This document shows, piece after piece, positions 43,535 through 52,259 of a stretch of 64,000 bases of DNA (within the stretch, counting starts at the first letter, position 1; the number at the start of each line of letters is the position of its first letter). The DNA lies in NCBI GenBank assembly GCA_045588915.1, contig JAZNFA010000004.1:62001-126000 (forward strand). The letters are read 5' to 3'. The notes below the pieces were generated by a model. The model saw only the letters and a program-made list of their open reading frames with translations, was not told the DNA's origin and searched no databases. Origin of the DNA: RGIG8050 sp045588915. Lineage in GTDB: Bacteria; Bacillota; Clostridia; Christensenellales; UBA1242. The translations under genes and the position numbers were made by a program.

Positions 43535-44473
43535 TTAGCGAGTCAATTCAGGTTCTGGTGCTTGTTCGGGTTCGGCGTGCCAACCTTGAACTGTTAAAAA
43601 CTGTTTGCGGAAACCTAACTTGCTGTACAATGGCACGTTAACTGGATGTCCGTCCATCGTATCCAAGAAAACGTGTTTAGCCCCCATTTGTTTCGCGTAA
43701 GTATTAAAATGCTTAACTAACAAACTGCATACACCCATTTTACGAAAATCTGGGTCAGTACCGATATCGTTAATGTATGCGTGTTCGCCGTCAGTACCAC
43801 CTAACAAGAACCCCGCAATTGCTCCGGTTTTGTAATGACGTGCTAAGAACGTTACAACGTCCACATCTTTCGCATCGGTCGATAAAATCTTTTTGGTATA
43901 ATCTAAAGTCGCGATGTCGCTGGCGTAAACGCTATCGACACCGTTAATCGAACGATCATAAACATGAGCAAAATCACCCGCATCTTTAATCTTGGCACGT
44001 TCAATGTAGAATTCACCAGCATTACGATTTGCTGTTTCTCCAAAGTTGAAATTAGCATTACCGTCCTTACCAAGCAAACCTTGCCCCATCCATATTTCGT
44101 TCCAAACGTCAAAACCATTCTTTTCGGTAAATAATTTTTTAGCAGTTTTTGCAAACGGGTCATCATAATCACCACCATAAGGTGAGCTCAACACAAAAGC
44201 TGGTTGGTAACCTTTATTACCAGTTTCTTCGTGTACTTCGTTTACAATTTTTGCAATATCATCTAATTTGGTCTTTTTAATATCTGCAATCCAACGATAA
44301 TCATCATCAGCACCGTCATAACGTGTATAATCAACTTTAACACAACGGCTATCGCAAAAAGTGTGCATCAAATATTTATCAGTGATAAAATCACGATAAA
44401 CCTTCATAATTTCACTTTTTTCTTCTGGGCGAACAATGTAAAAGGTTTTCTTTTTAATATCATTTTTATCCAT
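43535..44473 (-). CDS. GNAT-family acetyltransferase
   Basis: A 312-residue protein. The last 150 residues form an acetyl-CoA-dependent GNAT domain. INDIGTDPDFRKMGVCSLLV gives motif A, with the acetyl-CoA loop degenerate (R-K-M-G-V-C where R-x-x-G-x-G/A is usual). KHVFLDTMDGHPVNVPLYSKLGF gives motif B. The first 150 residues have no clear match and may be a second, decayed GNAT-like domain or a substrate-binding part. The substrate is unknown. The promoter predicts a leaderless start, and the gene is separate from the ABC pair upstream. Confidence 0.75.
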   Translation of the reverse strand: MDKNDIKKKTFYIVRPEEKSEIMKVYRDFITDKYLMHTFCDSRCVKVDYTRYDGADDDYRWIADIKKTKLDDIAKIVNEVHEETGNKGYQPAFVLSSPYGGDYDDPFAKTAKKLFTEKNGFDVWNEIWMGQGLLGKDGNANFNFGETANRNAGEFYIERAKIKDAGDFAHVYDRSINGVDSVYASDIATLDYTKKILSTDAKDVDVVTFLARHYKTGAIAGFLLGGTDGEHAYINDIGTDPDFRKMGVCSLLVKHFNTYAKQMGAKHVFLDTMDGHPVNVPLYSKLGFRKQFLTVQGWHAEPEQAPEPELTR

Positions 44474-44478
44474 ATCAT

Positions 44479-44507
44479 ATAGTACTATACCAATTAAAAA
44501 TTAGCAA
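44479..44507 (-). promoter_or_regulatory. Leaderless-type promoter of the GNAT gene
   Basis: On the minus strand TTGCTA (44502-44507), 17 nt, TACTAT (44479-44484), then 5 nt to the ATG at 44473. Confidence 0.6.
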
Positions 44508-44594
44508 TAGCTACTACCCGATTTGGTTTAGAATTTAAATTATTCTGCAAGTCAAAGTTCATTGACCATACAGTGCTTTTTTAAATGTATTTAA

Positions 44595-46304
44595 TTAACC
44601 TTGATAGCGACGGTAGTATTCGCCTTTGAGTGCCATCAATTCGGTATGCGTTCCAGACTCTACAATACGTCCACCTTTACAAACGTAAATACAATCGACA
44701 TTTTGAATTGTCATAACTTGTGTTGTAACAAAGACGCGCGTACGATTCTTTAACTTGTTCATAATAATTTCGTTACAACGCTTTTCCGAGGCCGTATCAA
44801 AACAATTTAAGGCACGGTTTAAAATCAACAAGTCTGGTGCGTGTAAAATAGTACGAATTAAATTTACGGCTTGCTGCTCAGCATTTGTTAATAAAACGGT
44901 ATTTTCGGTTAAGCGCGTATTATAGCCATTCGGCAAAGAACGAATAAATTCATCAAAACCAAACATTTTTGCCGCTTGAATCACATTTTCAGGTAAGGTC
45001 TTTCCGACACCATACATAATATTTTCGGCAATTGTTGCGTCAATCAAGAATGGATGGTCGAAACACATACCAACACGCTCATAGAATTTTTTACTACGTA
45101 TCCGAGCTAAATCGATGTTGTTAATTTTTATTTGTCCCTTTTTAGGTAATTCCAACTTAGTCATTAGATTCACAATTTCCGAACCTGTTCCATTTTCTTC
45201 TTCAAGGAACGCAACAGTTTTACCGAAAGGTATCGTAAACGAAATATCTTTAACCTTATCAGTAGAAACATTTTCAAAAACAATATCGCCGTCAATTTTT
45301 TTAAGATTGATGTCTTCATCGGCAGTAACGTCATCAGGACAATCTAAAATTCCGAAAAAGACTTTGGCATAACTTTCGGTTGGTTGAATGACATTTGATG
45401 CCGTCGTAATAATTTTCGTATTCGAAAGGAAACGTGAGCTATACAATAAAAATGCTGGTAAGATGGCAAAGTCAGCCATACTTAACGAACCATTGATTGC
45501 TAGGATACCAAACACTACCGTAATTGCAAGATACATAAAATTAGAAATAAAATTGATATATGTCTCATTTAAGCCAACGACGGTATCAACGCCAACTACC
45601 CCTTCAATTGTATTCACAGACTTAAATTCATCTTTACCAACGAGACCATTTTCCTGGAAGAAACCGTGCAAAGAAGCGTGTTGTTCGGTAAAGTTATAAA
45701 TCTTACCATCATCATCTTCTTTTCTTGTATAATATTTTTGTGTTTTATTCACAACAATCTTTGCGATAATCAAAGTTACTGGTAAAGAAATAATAACCAA
45801 AAGACTCAATGTGATGTTTAATGAAAGCATCATTACAATATTTAAGATAAAGAAGAAAATAGTACAGCAAATTTGATAAATCATTGCCAAACATTGTTGT
45901 AACAATTTACGTCCGACAGCAATTTGGTGAGTTGTTTCACTAATTTCAAATTTATCAATAAAAGATAATGGTACAACGTCTAACTTCGCACGTGCTTCAT
46001 CAATAATACCAAGTGTCATATCATACTCATATTTAATGATAATACTACGACATACCCATTCAAAGACTTCAGCTAAAATACATAAAATTAAATACAAAAC
46101 TAACGGTTCGATAACAACGGCTAAATCGTGATTCAATCCCAAACTTTCAAAGGTATCCAATGCATCAGCTGTCAAACCGGGCATAAATGAATATAAAGCC
46201 GTACCAATAATTCCACAAATGACAATAATGATAATACGCCCAAGTAGTGGTTTAAAATATGCCATTGCTCGCATAAACACGGATTGCTTTTTCTTCTTTT
46301 TCAT
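44595..46304 (-). CDS. ABC exporter half-transporter with degenerate ATPase domain (second of pair)
   Basis: A 569-residue protein with six membrane helices (about 1-320) of the type I exporter fold, then a nucleotide-binding domain. The Walker A position reads EEENGTGSEI instead of G-x-x-G-x-GK-S/T, so the catalytic lysine is gone. The signature LSGGQ is replaced by LTNAEQQ. Walker B reads LLILNRALNCFD instead of LLLDEPT, losing both the Asp and the catalytic Glu. A switch His is also not evident (TTQVMTIQ). The fold seems intact and the reading frame is clean. It overlaps its partner gene by 4 nt. Substrate unknown; ATP hydrolysis by this domain is unlikely. Confidence 0.85.
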   Translation of the reverse strand: MKKKKKQSVFMRAMAYFKPLLGRIIIIVICGIIGTALYSFMPGLTADALDTFESLGLNHDLAVVIEPLVLYLILCILAEVFEWVCRSIIIKYEYDMTLGIIDEARAKLDVVPLSFIDKFEISETTHQIAVGRKLLQQCLAMIYQICCTIFFFILNIVMMLSLNITLSLLVIISLPVTLIIAKIVVNKTQKYYTRKEDDDGKIYNFTEQHASLHGFFQENGLVGKDEFKSVNTIEGVVGVDTVVGLNETYINFISNFMYLAITVVFGILAINGSLSMADFAILPAFLLYSSRFLSNTKIITTASNVIQPTESYAKVFFGILDCPDDVTADEDINLKKIDGDIVFENVSTDKVKDISFTIPFGKTVAFLEEENGTGSEIVNLMTKLELPKKGQIKINNIDLARIRSKKFYERVGMCFDHPFLIDATIAENIMYGVGKTLPENVIQAAKMFGFDEFIRSLPNGYNTRLTENTVLLTNAEQQAVNLIRTILHAPDLLILNRALNCFDTASEKRCNEIIMNKLKNRTRVFVTTQVMTIQNVDCIYVCKGGRIVESGTHTELMALKGEYYRRYQG

Positions 46305-48046
46305 TCGCTCGCCTCCGTTGGTTTATCTTGCAAGAAAAATTTTGCATATTCTTGATTGGTTGCCAATAATCCAGCGTGTGTTCCTTTTACATAACTGTGG
46401 CCAGCTTTGGCAAAGAAAACTTCATCAGCATTTTCACAGATAATAGACTTGGTAGTTGTAAAAATACAAGCCTTATTTTCAGCACGTAATTTTTTCAAAA
46501 CACTTTCCACCACGTCATTAGATAAATTGATAAAACTACCATCGAAAACATAGAATTCAGCAGGTTTCATAATGCAACGAACTAAATTGATATAAGCCTT
46601 AACTTCTTGTGGCAATTTTGTACGACTGGAAATTGGTGTGTCTAAGAAAGATGGTAAGACTGCCAAGTTTGATGCGCCGATTTCGTTAAAAGCTGATAAT
46701 ATTTGTTCATCAGACAACTCTGGATTAAAAATCCGAATGTTATCACGTACCGTACCAGTAATAAATTCTGGATAAGTCGGACAATAAGAAATCAATTTAG
46801 CACGGTAGTAGTTTTTGTTAATTTCCTTTGCGTTAATACCATTTATCAAAACAACACCAGCTTTTGGTTCAATATACCGTAAAAGAATCTTAATTAAAGT
46901 TGTACGTCCAGCACCTGCTTCACCACAGAATGCAATAATCTTTCCTTTTTGTAACTCCATTGATAAATTTTCAATCGTGATACGACCATTCCAATAACGG
47001 TGAGATACCTGATACATCACCAAAGAACTGCCAAATTCAGTATCAATTTGAGTAATGCCACTATCAATATCTTCTTCCGGTAATTGCATAAATTGGTCAA
47101 TACGCTGATAAGCGATGCGTCCACGTGTCATTGGATTAATAATCAATTTAAAAATGTTATTGGTTGCTGTAGTACACAAAGAAATATACTGCAAAACCGT
47201 ATTAACGATAACTAACTGCTCGGCAACGTTGGCAACGGTCACCGACATTGCACTAAAAACAATAATCGCAACAGTCGCAATACCAAAAATAATATTATTA
47301 GCACGACTGAAAATATGTTTGGATTGGTCTAAGTCAAACACTTCTTTGGTCAATTCTCGATTTTGACGTGCGGCATCTGCCGAACGTTCAGCTTGTTTCC
47401 CTAAGAAACGAATATCACGAGCACCGGCAATACTTTCACGAGTAGCAACAAAAGATTTATCGTAAGCTTCAACGGCTGCTGGTAAACGTTTATTAATTAC
47501 AGCACGATTGATAAACAGAATAATAATTTCCACAAAAACAGCAGCAATAATAAATAAAACGTAAACAGGTGAAAGTGTTAAAATCAAAACGCAGCTACCT
47601 AAAATAGTCACAACAAAGTAAATAATTGCCTGCAAATATTGTTCGTAATTGTATTTCACCCAAGAAGTATCTTCAATCATACAGGACAAGAACTTACTTG
47701 TTCCATACTCATACAAAACGTTAGTCGGCACACGTGTCATTTTCTCATATAACATATCACGTGCATTGCGACGACATTTTGCTCCATAAACACTAACTCG
47801 ATTACGTGCATATAGCGAAACAAAAAAGATAATGATTAACAACCCAAGTACTACACCAGCACTAATTAAAAAATCGCCGGTTTCGGGAATAATTCCAGCG
47901 TCATTATTAACCTTTTGTGTTACTAAGTTTTTTAAAATCATTGGATACAAAATATTTAAAACTTCCATTAACGCAAAAAAGAAAACGGCCACAAGCAAAT
48001 CTTTGGCCACTCCACGTTGGAAACCATATTTTTGCATCTTACGCAT
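46301..48046 (-). CDS. ABC exporter half-transporter with altered ATPase motifs (first of pair)
   Basis: A 581-residue partner of the gene at 44595. Six membrane helices are followed by a nucleotide-binding domain from about residue 350. Walker A is CGEAGAGRTTLIKILL, which keeps the glycine frame but has Arg in place of the catalytic Lys. The signature region reads KLPQEVKAYINLVR instead of LSGGQ. Walker B is FYVFDGSFINLS, with the Asp kept and the catalytic Glu changed to Gly. TTTKSI stands where the switch His should be. Together the two subunits appear to lack any canonical ATPase site. The start is leaderless-type, divergent from the amidase gene. Confidence 0.85.
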   Translation of the reverse strand: MRKMQKYGFQRGVAKDLLVAVFFFALMEVLNILYPMILKNLVTQKVNNDAGIIPETGDFLISAGVVLGLLIIIFFVSLYARNRVSVYGAKCRRNARDMLYEKMTRVPTNVLYEYGTSKFLSCMIEDTSWVKYNYEQYLQAIIYFVVTILGSCVLILTLSPVYVLFIIAAVFVEIIILFINRAVINKRLPAAVEAYDKSFVATRESIAGARDIRFLGKQAERSADAARQNRELTKEVFDLDQSKHIFSRANNIIFGIATVAIIVFSAMSVTVANVAEQLVIVNTVLQYISLCTTATNNIFKLIINPMTRGRIAYQRIDQFMQLPEEDIDSGITQIDTEFGSSLVMYQVSHRYWNGRITIENLSMELQKGKIIAFCGEAGAGRTTLIKILLRYIEPKAGVVLINGINAKEINKNYYRAKLISYCPTYPEFITGTVRDNIRIFNPELSDEQILSAFNEIGASNLAVLPSFLDTPISSRTKLPQEVKAYINLVRCIMKPAEFYVFDGSFINLSNDVVESVLKKLRAENKACIFTTTKSIICENADEVFFAKAGHSYVKGTHAGLLATNQEYAKFFLQDKPTEASE

Positions 48047-48059
48047 TTGTTTTTAATAT
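48032..48059 (+). promoter_or_regulatory. Promoter of the amidase operon
   Basis: TTGCAT (48032-48037), 16 nt, TAATAT (48054-48059), then 8 nt to the ATG at 48068. It overlaps the start of the ABC gene on the other strand. Confidence 0.5.
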
Positions 48060-48083
48060 ACATAAGAATGCGTTACTTTGCAA
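48055..48083 (-). promoter_or_regulatory. Promoter of the ABC exporter pair
   Basis: On the minus strand TTGCAA (48078-48083), 17 nt, TATATT (48055-48060), then 8 nt to the ATG at 48046. The -35 box lies inside the amidase gene. Confidence 0.55.
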
Positions 48084-48757
48084 TTAGTTTATGTATTATT
48101 GCCTTAGGATTAGGGATTTGGCTTGATATTAAACAACAACCGATTGCCGTGATAGCACCCCATCAGTTTCATATTGTTTTAGATGCAGGACACGGTGGCT
48201 TAGATAATGGTGCAAATGTTGACTGTGTCAGCGAAGCAACACTTAACCTGCAAATTGTTAAAATCTTAGAACAAGAATTGATTGCTCGTGGTTGTGCCGT
48301 ATCTTTAACACGCACCGACAGCGAAAGTTTAAACTCGCCTTACGCCAGCAATAAAAAAGTTGAAGATATGGCTAAACGACGTGAAAAAATCGAAAAACTA
48401 CAACCAGATTTAGTTATCTCAATTCATCAAAATACTTACCCTTTAACTTCAGTAAGTGGACTGCAATGCTTCTACGCAAATGAAACAGCTGGCAGCCAAG
48501 ATTATGCAACAGCGATTCAAAACCAGTTTAACCAAAGCAATCTACCATTTAATAAAAAACCTAAACCCACCGACTTTAACCTTGTTGAGCACTCACCTTG
48601 CCCAGCAGTCTTAATTGAATGTGGTTTTCTAACTAACCCACGCGAACGGAAATTATTACAACTAACAAGTTATCAACAAATTCTCGCTTACCATATTGCA
48701 ACTGCTGTCATTGCTGAACACAAACGCCAACAAAACACTGTTACTGCACAAGTTTAA
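48068..48757 (+). CDS. N-acetylmuramoyl-L-alanine amidase (Amidase_3, CwlD-like)
   Basis: A 229-residue zinc amidase that cuts the bond between muramic acid and the stem peptide. One N-terminal hydrophobic segment (about 3-18) serves as signal or anchor. The catalytic domain starts FHIVLDAGHGGLDNGAN with the first zinc-binding His. LVISIHQNTY supplies the second His, and VLIECGFLTNPRE the catalytic Glu. The compact layout without binding repeats resembles CwlD, which makes muramic-delta-lactam in the spore cortex. With spoIIE and ger genes nearby, a sporulation role is plausible but unproven. The start at 48068 gives a leaderless-type 5' end; a longer frame to 48017 overlaps the ABC gene. Confidence 0.88.
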   Translation: MRYFAISLCIIALGLGIWLDIKQQPIAVIAPHQFHIVLDAGHGGLDNGANVDCVSEATLNLQIVKILEQELIARGCAVSLTRTDSESLNSPYASNKKVEDMAKRREKIEKLQPDLVISIHQNTYPLTSVSGLQCFYANETAGSQDYATAIQNQFNQSNLPFNKKPKPTDFNLVEHSPCPAVLIECGFLTNPRERKLLQLTSYQQILAYHIATAVIAEHKRQQNTVTAQV

Positions 48758-48793
48758 TCGTTACAACGTATGCTGAAGTAGGAGGTACGAAAG

Positions 48794-49051
48794 ATGTGTA
48801 AACAATGTCCAACTGTTGGTGAATTCATTTGTGGAATTTTACGCTGTGCCCGTTGTCATAACACTTGCGAAAGAGAATGTAAACATTACGAAAGCAAATG
48901 TGATTACAAATGCGAAAACAAGTGCGAAAACAAATGTGAACGTGCTGAAAAATGTTACGAATGCGTTTGCCAAGAAAAAAAAGAACCTACTCCTTGCTAT
49001 AAAGTAGACAAAGATTGTGGGTGCAAAGATTGTAACTGTAAATTTTTCTAA
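48794..49051 (+). CDS. Cysteine-rich mini-protein (19 Cys in 85 residues)
   Basis: An 85-residue protein with 19 cysteines and many Lys and Glu residues. The centre is a regular C-x-x-x-C ladder, KCDYKCENKCENKCER, and the C-terminus has CGCKDCNC. No signal peptide or membrane segment. An AGGAGG Shine-Dalgarno site lies 7 nt before the ATG, and it follows the amidase by 36 nt. The composition fits a metallothionein-like metal binder or a disulfide-crosslinked spore coat protein. The amidase neighbour favours the second, but this is inference. I do not recognise a named family. Confidence 0.8.
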   Translation: MCKQCPTVGEFICGILRCARCHNTCERECKHYESKCDYKCENKCENKCERAEKCYECVCQEKKEPTPCYKVDKDCGCKDCNCKFF

Positions 49052-49104
49052 TCAATGAATAGAATTGCCTTGTGCGATAAATACTATTGCAGGAGGCAAA
49101 TAAA

Positions 49105-49515
49105 ATGCAAACTTTTACAACTCAATCACACCAAAGAAATTACCAAGGAAATGTCGTGGTCGAAACATCTGATTACCAGGCACGTTTGAAAAAGAAACGA
49201 AATAAAATTTTGTCTGGGATTACCACTGCAGTAATGGCACTCGCAATTATTGCCACAAGTGGTTTATTAGGTGCCACGACAATACATAATCAACAATTAA
49301 AACATCAAGTCAAAACGCTCCAAACACAAACAACGCAGGTTGATGCCGTAACCGAAGATATAGTAATTGATGAAGAATTTTCACAACCTATGACCTTAGA
49401 AATGAAACACGATGAAAACACCGAGCCAACAGAAACAAAAACAGCCGACACTCCACAACGTCGACTGCATCGTTCTAAAAAAGTAAAACCGTTACCAGTT
49501 GTTGAACAGGCTTAA
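49105..49515 (+). CDS. Single-pass membrane protein of unknown function
   Basis: A 136-residue protein starting at 49105, 8 nt after an AGGAGG site; the longer frame from 49087 would put that site inside the gene. Residues 1-35 are cytosolic and basic (RLKKKRNK), about 38-60 form a membrane helix, then a short coiled coil (QQLKHQVKTLQTQT), an acidic linker and a basic, Pro-containing end. The topology recalls FtsL/DivIC-type proteins, but no sequence match is claimed. It closes the amidase operon and overlaps the ABC-F gene by 4 nt at the 3' ends. Confidence 0.72.
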   Translation: MQTFTTQSHQRNYQGNVVVETSDYQARLKKKRNKILSGITTAVMALAIIATSGLLGATTIHNQQLKHQVKTLQTQTTQVDAVTEDIVIDEEFSQPMTLEMKHDENTEPTETKTADTPQRRLHRSKKVKPLPVVEQA

Positions 49516-51059
49516 ACTAAAACACGGTCATGCATTTTATCAGCAGTAATTTCTATCACACGGGTTGCAACTGTATCAATAATTTCTTCGTCGCTGGTGT
49601 AAAATAACATAACTGCTTTACTGCGAATCATACCCTGGTTCAGTGCAGTAATACTTTCCAAATCCAAGTGATTGGTTGGCTCATTAAAAATTAAAAGGTT
49701 GCCCTGTTCTAACATTGTTTTCGCCAACATACAACGAACTCTTTCACCACCAGATAAAACATCAGCTTTCTTCAAGGCTTCTTCGCCGGAAAACAACATA
49801 CGTCCTAACCAACTGCGAATAAAAGTTTCGTTAGTATCTTGTGAATATTGTTTTAACCAATCTAACAAATTTAAATTAACACCTTCAAAATAAGAACGAT
49901 AGTCTGCTGGTAAATAAGAAGTTGTAATAGTCTTGCCGATAGTTACTGTACCACTATCGGCTTTTTCTAAGCCCATAATAACATTAAACAATTTATCCAT
50001 ACGGACACTTTTATCAGTTAAGAATGCAACTTTTTCGCCCTTGTTAATACGGAACGAAACATTACGGAAGAAACCATTAACGGTTAAATTTTCAACAGCC
50101 AAAATTTCGTTACCTGGTTCACGGGCACATTCGAAGTTAATATACGGATATTTACGTGATGAAGGCTTAATATCTTCAATTGTAAGTTTTTCTAATTCTT
50201 TTTTACGACTGGTTGCTTGTCGTGATTTACTTGCATTCGCCGAGAAACGTGCAATAAAATCTTTTAACTCTTGCGCACGAGCTTCGGCTTTTTTATTTGC
50301 TTCTTTTTGTTGTTTCAATAATAATTGACTGGTTTCGTACCAGAAGTCATAGTTACCAACAAACATATTGATTTGATTAAAATCAACGTCACAAATGTGT
50401 GTACAAACTTGGTTCAAGAAGTGACGATTGTGCGACACAATAATGGTAATATTTTTGAAATCTAATAAGAACTCTTCCAACCAGTGTGTGCCAGCCAAAT
50501 CAAGATTGTTTGTCGGTTCGTCCAAAATCAAGATATCTGGATTACCAAACAAGGCACGTGCCAACAAAGCTTTAACCTTAATTTTTGCATCCAAATCTTT
50601 CATTTGTTGGTCGTGGAATTCTTCACTGACACCCAAGCCTGATAACATAATGCGAGCATTGCTTTCAGCATCCCAACCATCAAGTTCGGCGAATTCAGCT
50701 TCCAAAGCACCCAACTCATTACCCTGTTCTTCGGTCATTTCGGGTAACGCATAATATTTTTCTTTTAAAGCAATAATTTCTGCCAAACGTTGATGACCAC
50801 CAATCACAGTGTTAACAACGGTCAATTCGTCAAAGGCATTTTGGTTTTGCGCTAAGGTAGAAATACGTTTATTCTTACCAACAACAACTTCACCTTTATT
50901 CGGAGTAATTTCGCCAGATAAAATTTTCAAAAAAGTTGATTTTCCTGCCCCATTTGCTCCAATAATGCCATAACATTCACCCGGTAAAAATTTCAAATTA
51001 ACGTCTTTAAATAAAACACGTTTTCCATATTGCAAAGATACATTTACTACTTGAATCAT
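49512..51059 (-). CDS. ABC-F family ATPase (YkpA/YbiT-like)
   Basis: A 515-residue soluble protein with two ATPase domains and no membrane part, so a ribosome-associated translation factor or resistance-type ABC-F protein. Domain 1 has a good Walker A (GIIGANGAGKSTFLKIL) and Walker B (ILILDEPTNNLD), but its signature is DLDAKIKVKALLARAL. A charged linker (about 235-300) follows. Domain 2 has an intact signature (VLSGGERVRCMLAK), but its Walker A is replaced by FLTDKSVRMDKLF and Walker B has Asn for Asp (LLIFNEPTNHLD). One composite site therefore looks active and the other dead. The start is leaderless-type. Confidence 0.88.
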   Translation of the reverse strand: MIQVVNVSLQYGKRVLFKDVNLKFLPGECYGIIGANGAGKSTFLKILSGEITPNKGEVVVGKNKRISTLAQNQNAFDELTVVNTVIGGHQRLAEIIALKEKYYALPEMTEEQGNELGALEAEFAELDGWDAESNARIMLSGLGVSEEFHDQQMKDLDAKIKVKALLARALFGNPDILILDEPTNNLDLAGTHWLEEFLLDFKNITIIVSHNRHFLNQVCTHICDVDFNQINMFVGNYDFWYETSQLLLKQQKEANKKAEARAQELKDFIARFSANASKSRQATSRKKELEKLTIEDIKPSSRKYPYINFECAREPGNEILAVENLTVNGFFRNVSFRINKGEKVAFLTDKSVRMDKLFNVIMGLEKADSGTVTIGKTITTSYLPADYRSYFEGVNLNLLDWLKQYSQDTNETFIRSWLGRMLFSGEEALKKADVLSGGERVRCMLAKTMLEQGNLLIFNEPTNHLDLESITALNQGMIRSKAVMLFYTSDEEIIDTVATRVIEITADKMHDRVLV

Positions 51060-51066
51060 ATTTGGT

Positions 51067-51095
51067 AGTATATCACATTCCAGACCGAATTGAAA
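51067..51095 (-). promoter_or_regulatory. Leaderless-type promoter of the ABC-F gene
   Basis: On the minus strand TTTCAA (51090-51095), 17 nt, TATACT (51067-51072), then 7 nt to the ATG at 51059. Confidence 0.6.
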
Positions 51096-51117
51096 CGTTA
51101 TTTTTGTTCAAAGTACT

Positions 51118-52209
51118 TTAGGCTTTCTTACGTGCTTTTGCAATCACAGCAAAAGTTACAATACCAATACCAACTAAACCAACCACACAAACACCAATAA
51201 ATAATGCTTTCATCCAATCTTCATTAAACCATTTATTGTTCACATAAACTACTGTATCAATATCTTTAATGTTTAAGTGGATTGCTGGACGAACACCAGC
51301 CACTTGTTTTACAGGACGGAAAACAAAGCAATTTTGGTATGGTTTTTCTTCGGCATTTTCTGTTTTCGCATCGTTGCTAATACACATTGCATAGTTGCTT
51401 TCTTCTTTGTCAGGTGTACGTAACCAAGCACGACCAGCATTGTTGGTATTATCTGTCCATTTCAAGAATTCTTCCTTAACTTGCCAATTTTGTACCAACT
51501 CAACAATTGATGGTAACCATAAAATAGATTCAGTACCCAAACCATATTTAGCAGTTAATTCGCTTGTTGCTGGTTGAACGGTAACGTTATTAATATCAGT
51601 ATGACTATATGCAAGTCTTTCTACAACACTTGTTGTTGCAACTTCATTAGTACCGATAACACTACCTTTAACAACTCTGTCTTTGTATTTTGCGTATTTT
51701 TCGTCATAAATAATTTTTTCTGATTCAGACTCTAAAAATTTATTGATAGCACTACGACCAAGTTTCTTTACAGTATCTTCATCTTGCCAATCAGTATTAG
51801 TATAACCATTTGACCAAATATTAGTTGTCACAACACCATCTGTAAGATCGTGATACAAACCATCACCTGCCCAAGTTGTTTCATTAAAAATCGCACCAGT
51901 ATATGGATCAGCCATCCAGAAGGTCGCAACGTTTTGGTCTTCATTAACGAAAACCACACGCCAATCATACCCAAAGAAATTAAACACTTTGCCACTTTCC
52001 ACAGCAGCAATTAAATCATCTTTACGGAAATTATAATGACCATCCTTATCAAATAATTCTTCACCTTTTAATTTGCCGTCATTATTTCCGGCAACACGCA
52101 ATTGCGCTGCTTGAGCTTGGAATTGTAAAGCTGGGACAGTTGCACCACCACAAACCAACAAAGCCAAACAAACTAACAAAAAGCTATAAAATAAATTTTT
52201 AATTTTCAT
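51118..52209 (-). CDS. Secreted, C-terminally anchored DUF6273-like protein
   Basis: A 363-residue protein. The start at 52209 follows an AAGGGG site; a longer frame to 52263 overlaps the upstream gene. It has an N-terminal signal peptide (about 1-32, with an AQA-type cleavage site) and a C-terminal membrane helix (about 337-357) followed by a short basic tail. The middle carries FFGYDWRVVFV, RAWLRTPDKEESNYAMCIS and VAGVRPAIHLNI, the pattern of DUF6273 surface domains (W-x-LR-P and GVRPA). Function unknown. It overlaps nothing downstream and follows the small membrane protein at 52260 by 50 nt, so the two may be one unit. Confidence 0.75.
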   Translation of the reverse strand: MKIKNLFYSFLLVCLALLVCGGATVPALQFQAQAAQLRVAGNNDGKLKGEELFDKDGHYNFRKDDLIAAVESGKVFNFFGYDWRVVFVNEDQNVATFWMADPYTGAIFNETTWAGDGLYHDLTDGVVTTNIWSNGYTNTDWQDEDTVKKLGRSAINKFLESESEKIIYDEKYAKYKDRVVKGSVIGTNEVATTSVVERLAYSHTDINNVTVQPATSELTAKYGLGTESILWLPSIVELVQNWQVKEEFLKWTDNTNNAGRAWLRTPDKEESNYAMCISNDAKTENAEEKPYQNCFVFRPVKQVAGVRPAIHLNIKDIDTVVYVNNKWFNEDWMKALFIGVCVVGLVGIGIVTFAVIAKARKKA

Positions 52210-52259
52210 AATTTTATTTCCCCTTTCGACTATATGATAGCCTAAAAAAGGGGGAAAAG

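Noticed and set aside
46301..48046. ABC exporter gene as a pseudogene
   Set aside because: The reading frame is complete with a preserved 4-nt overlap and promoter; only catalytic motifs are changed.
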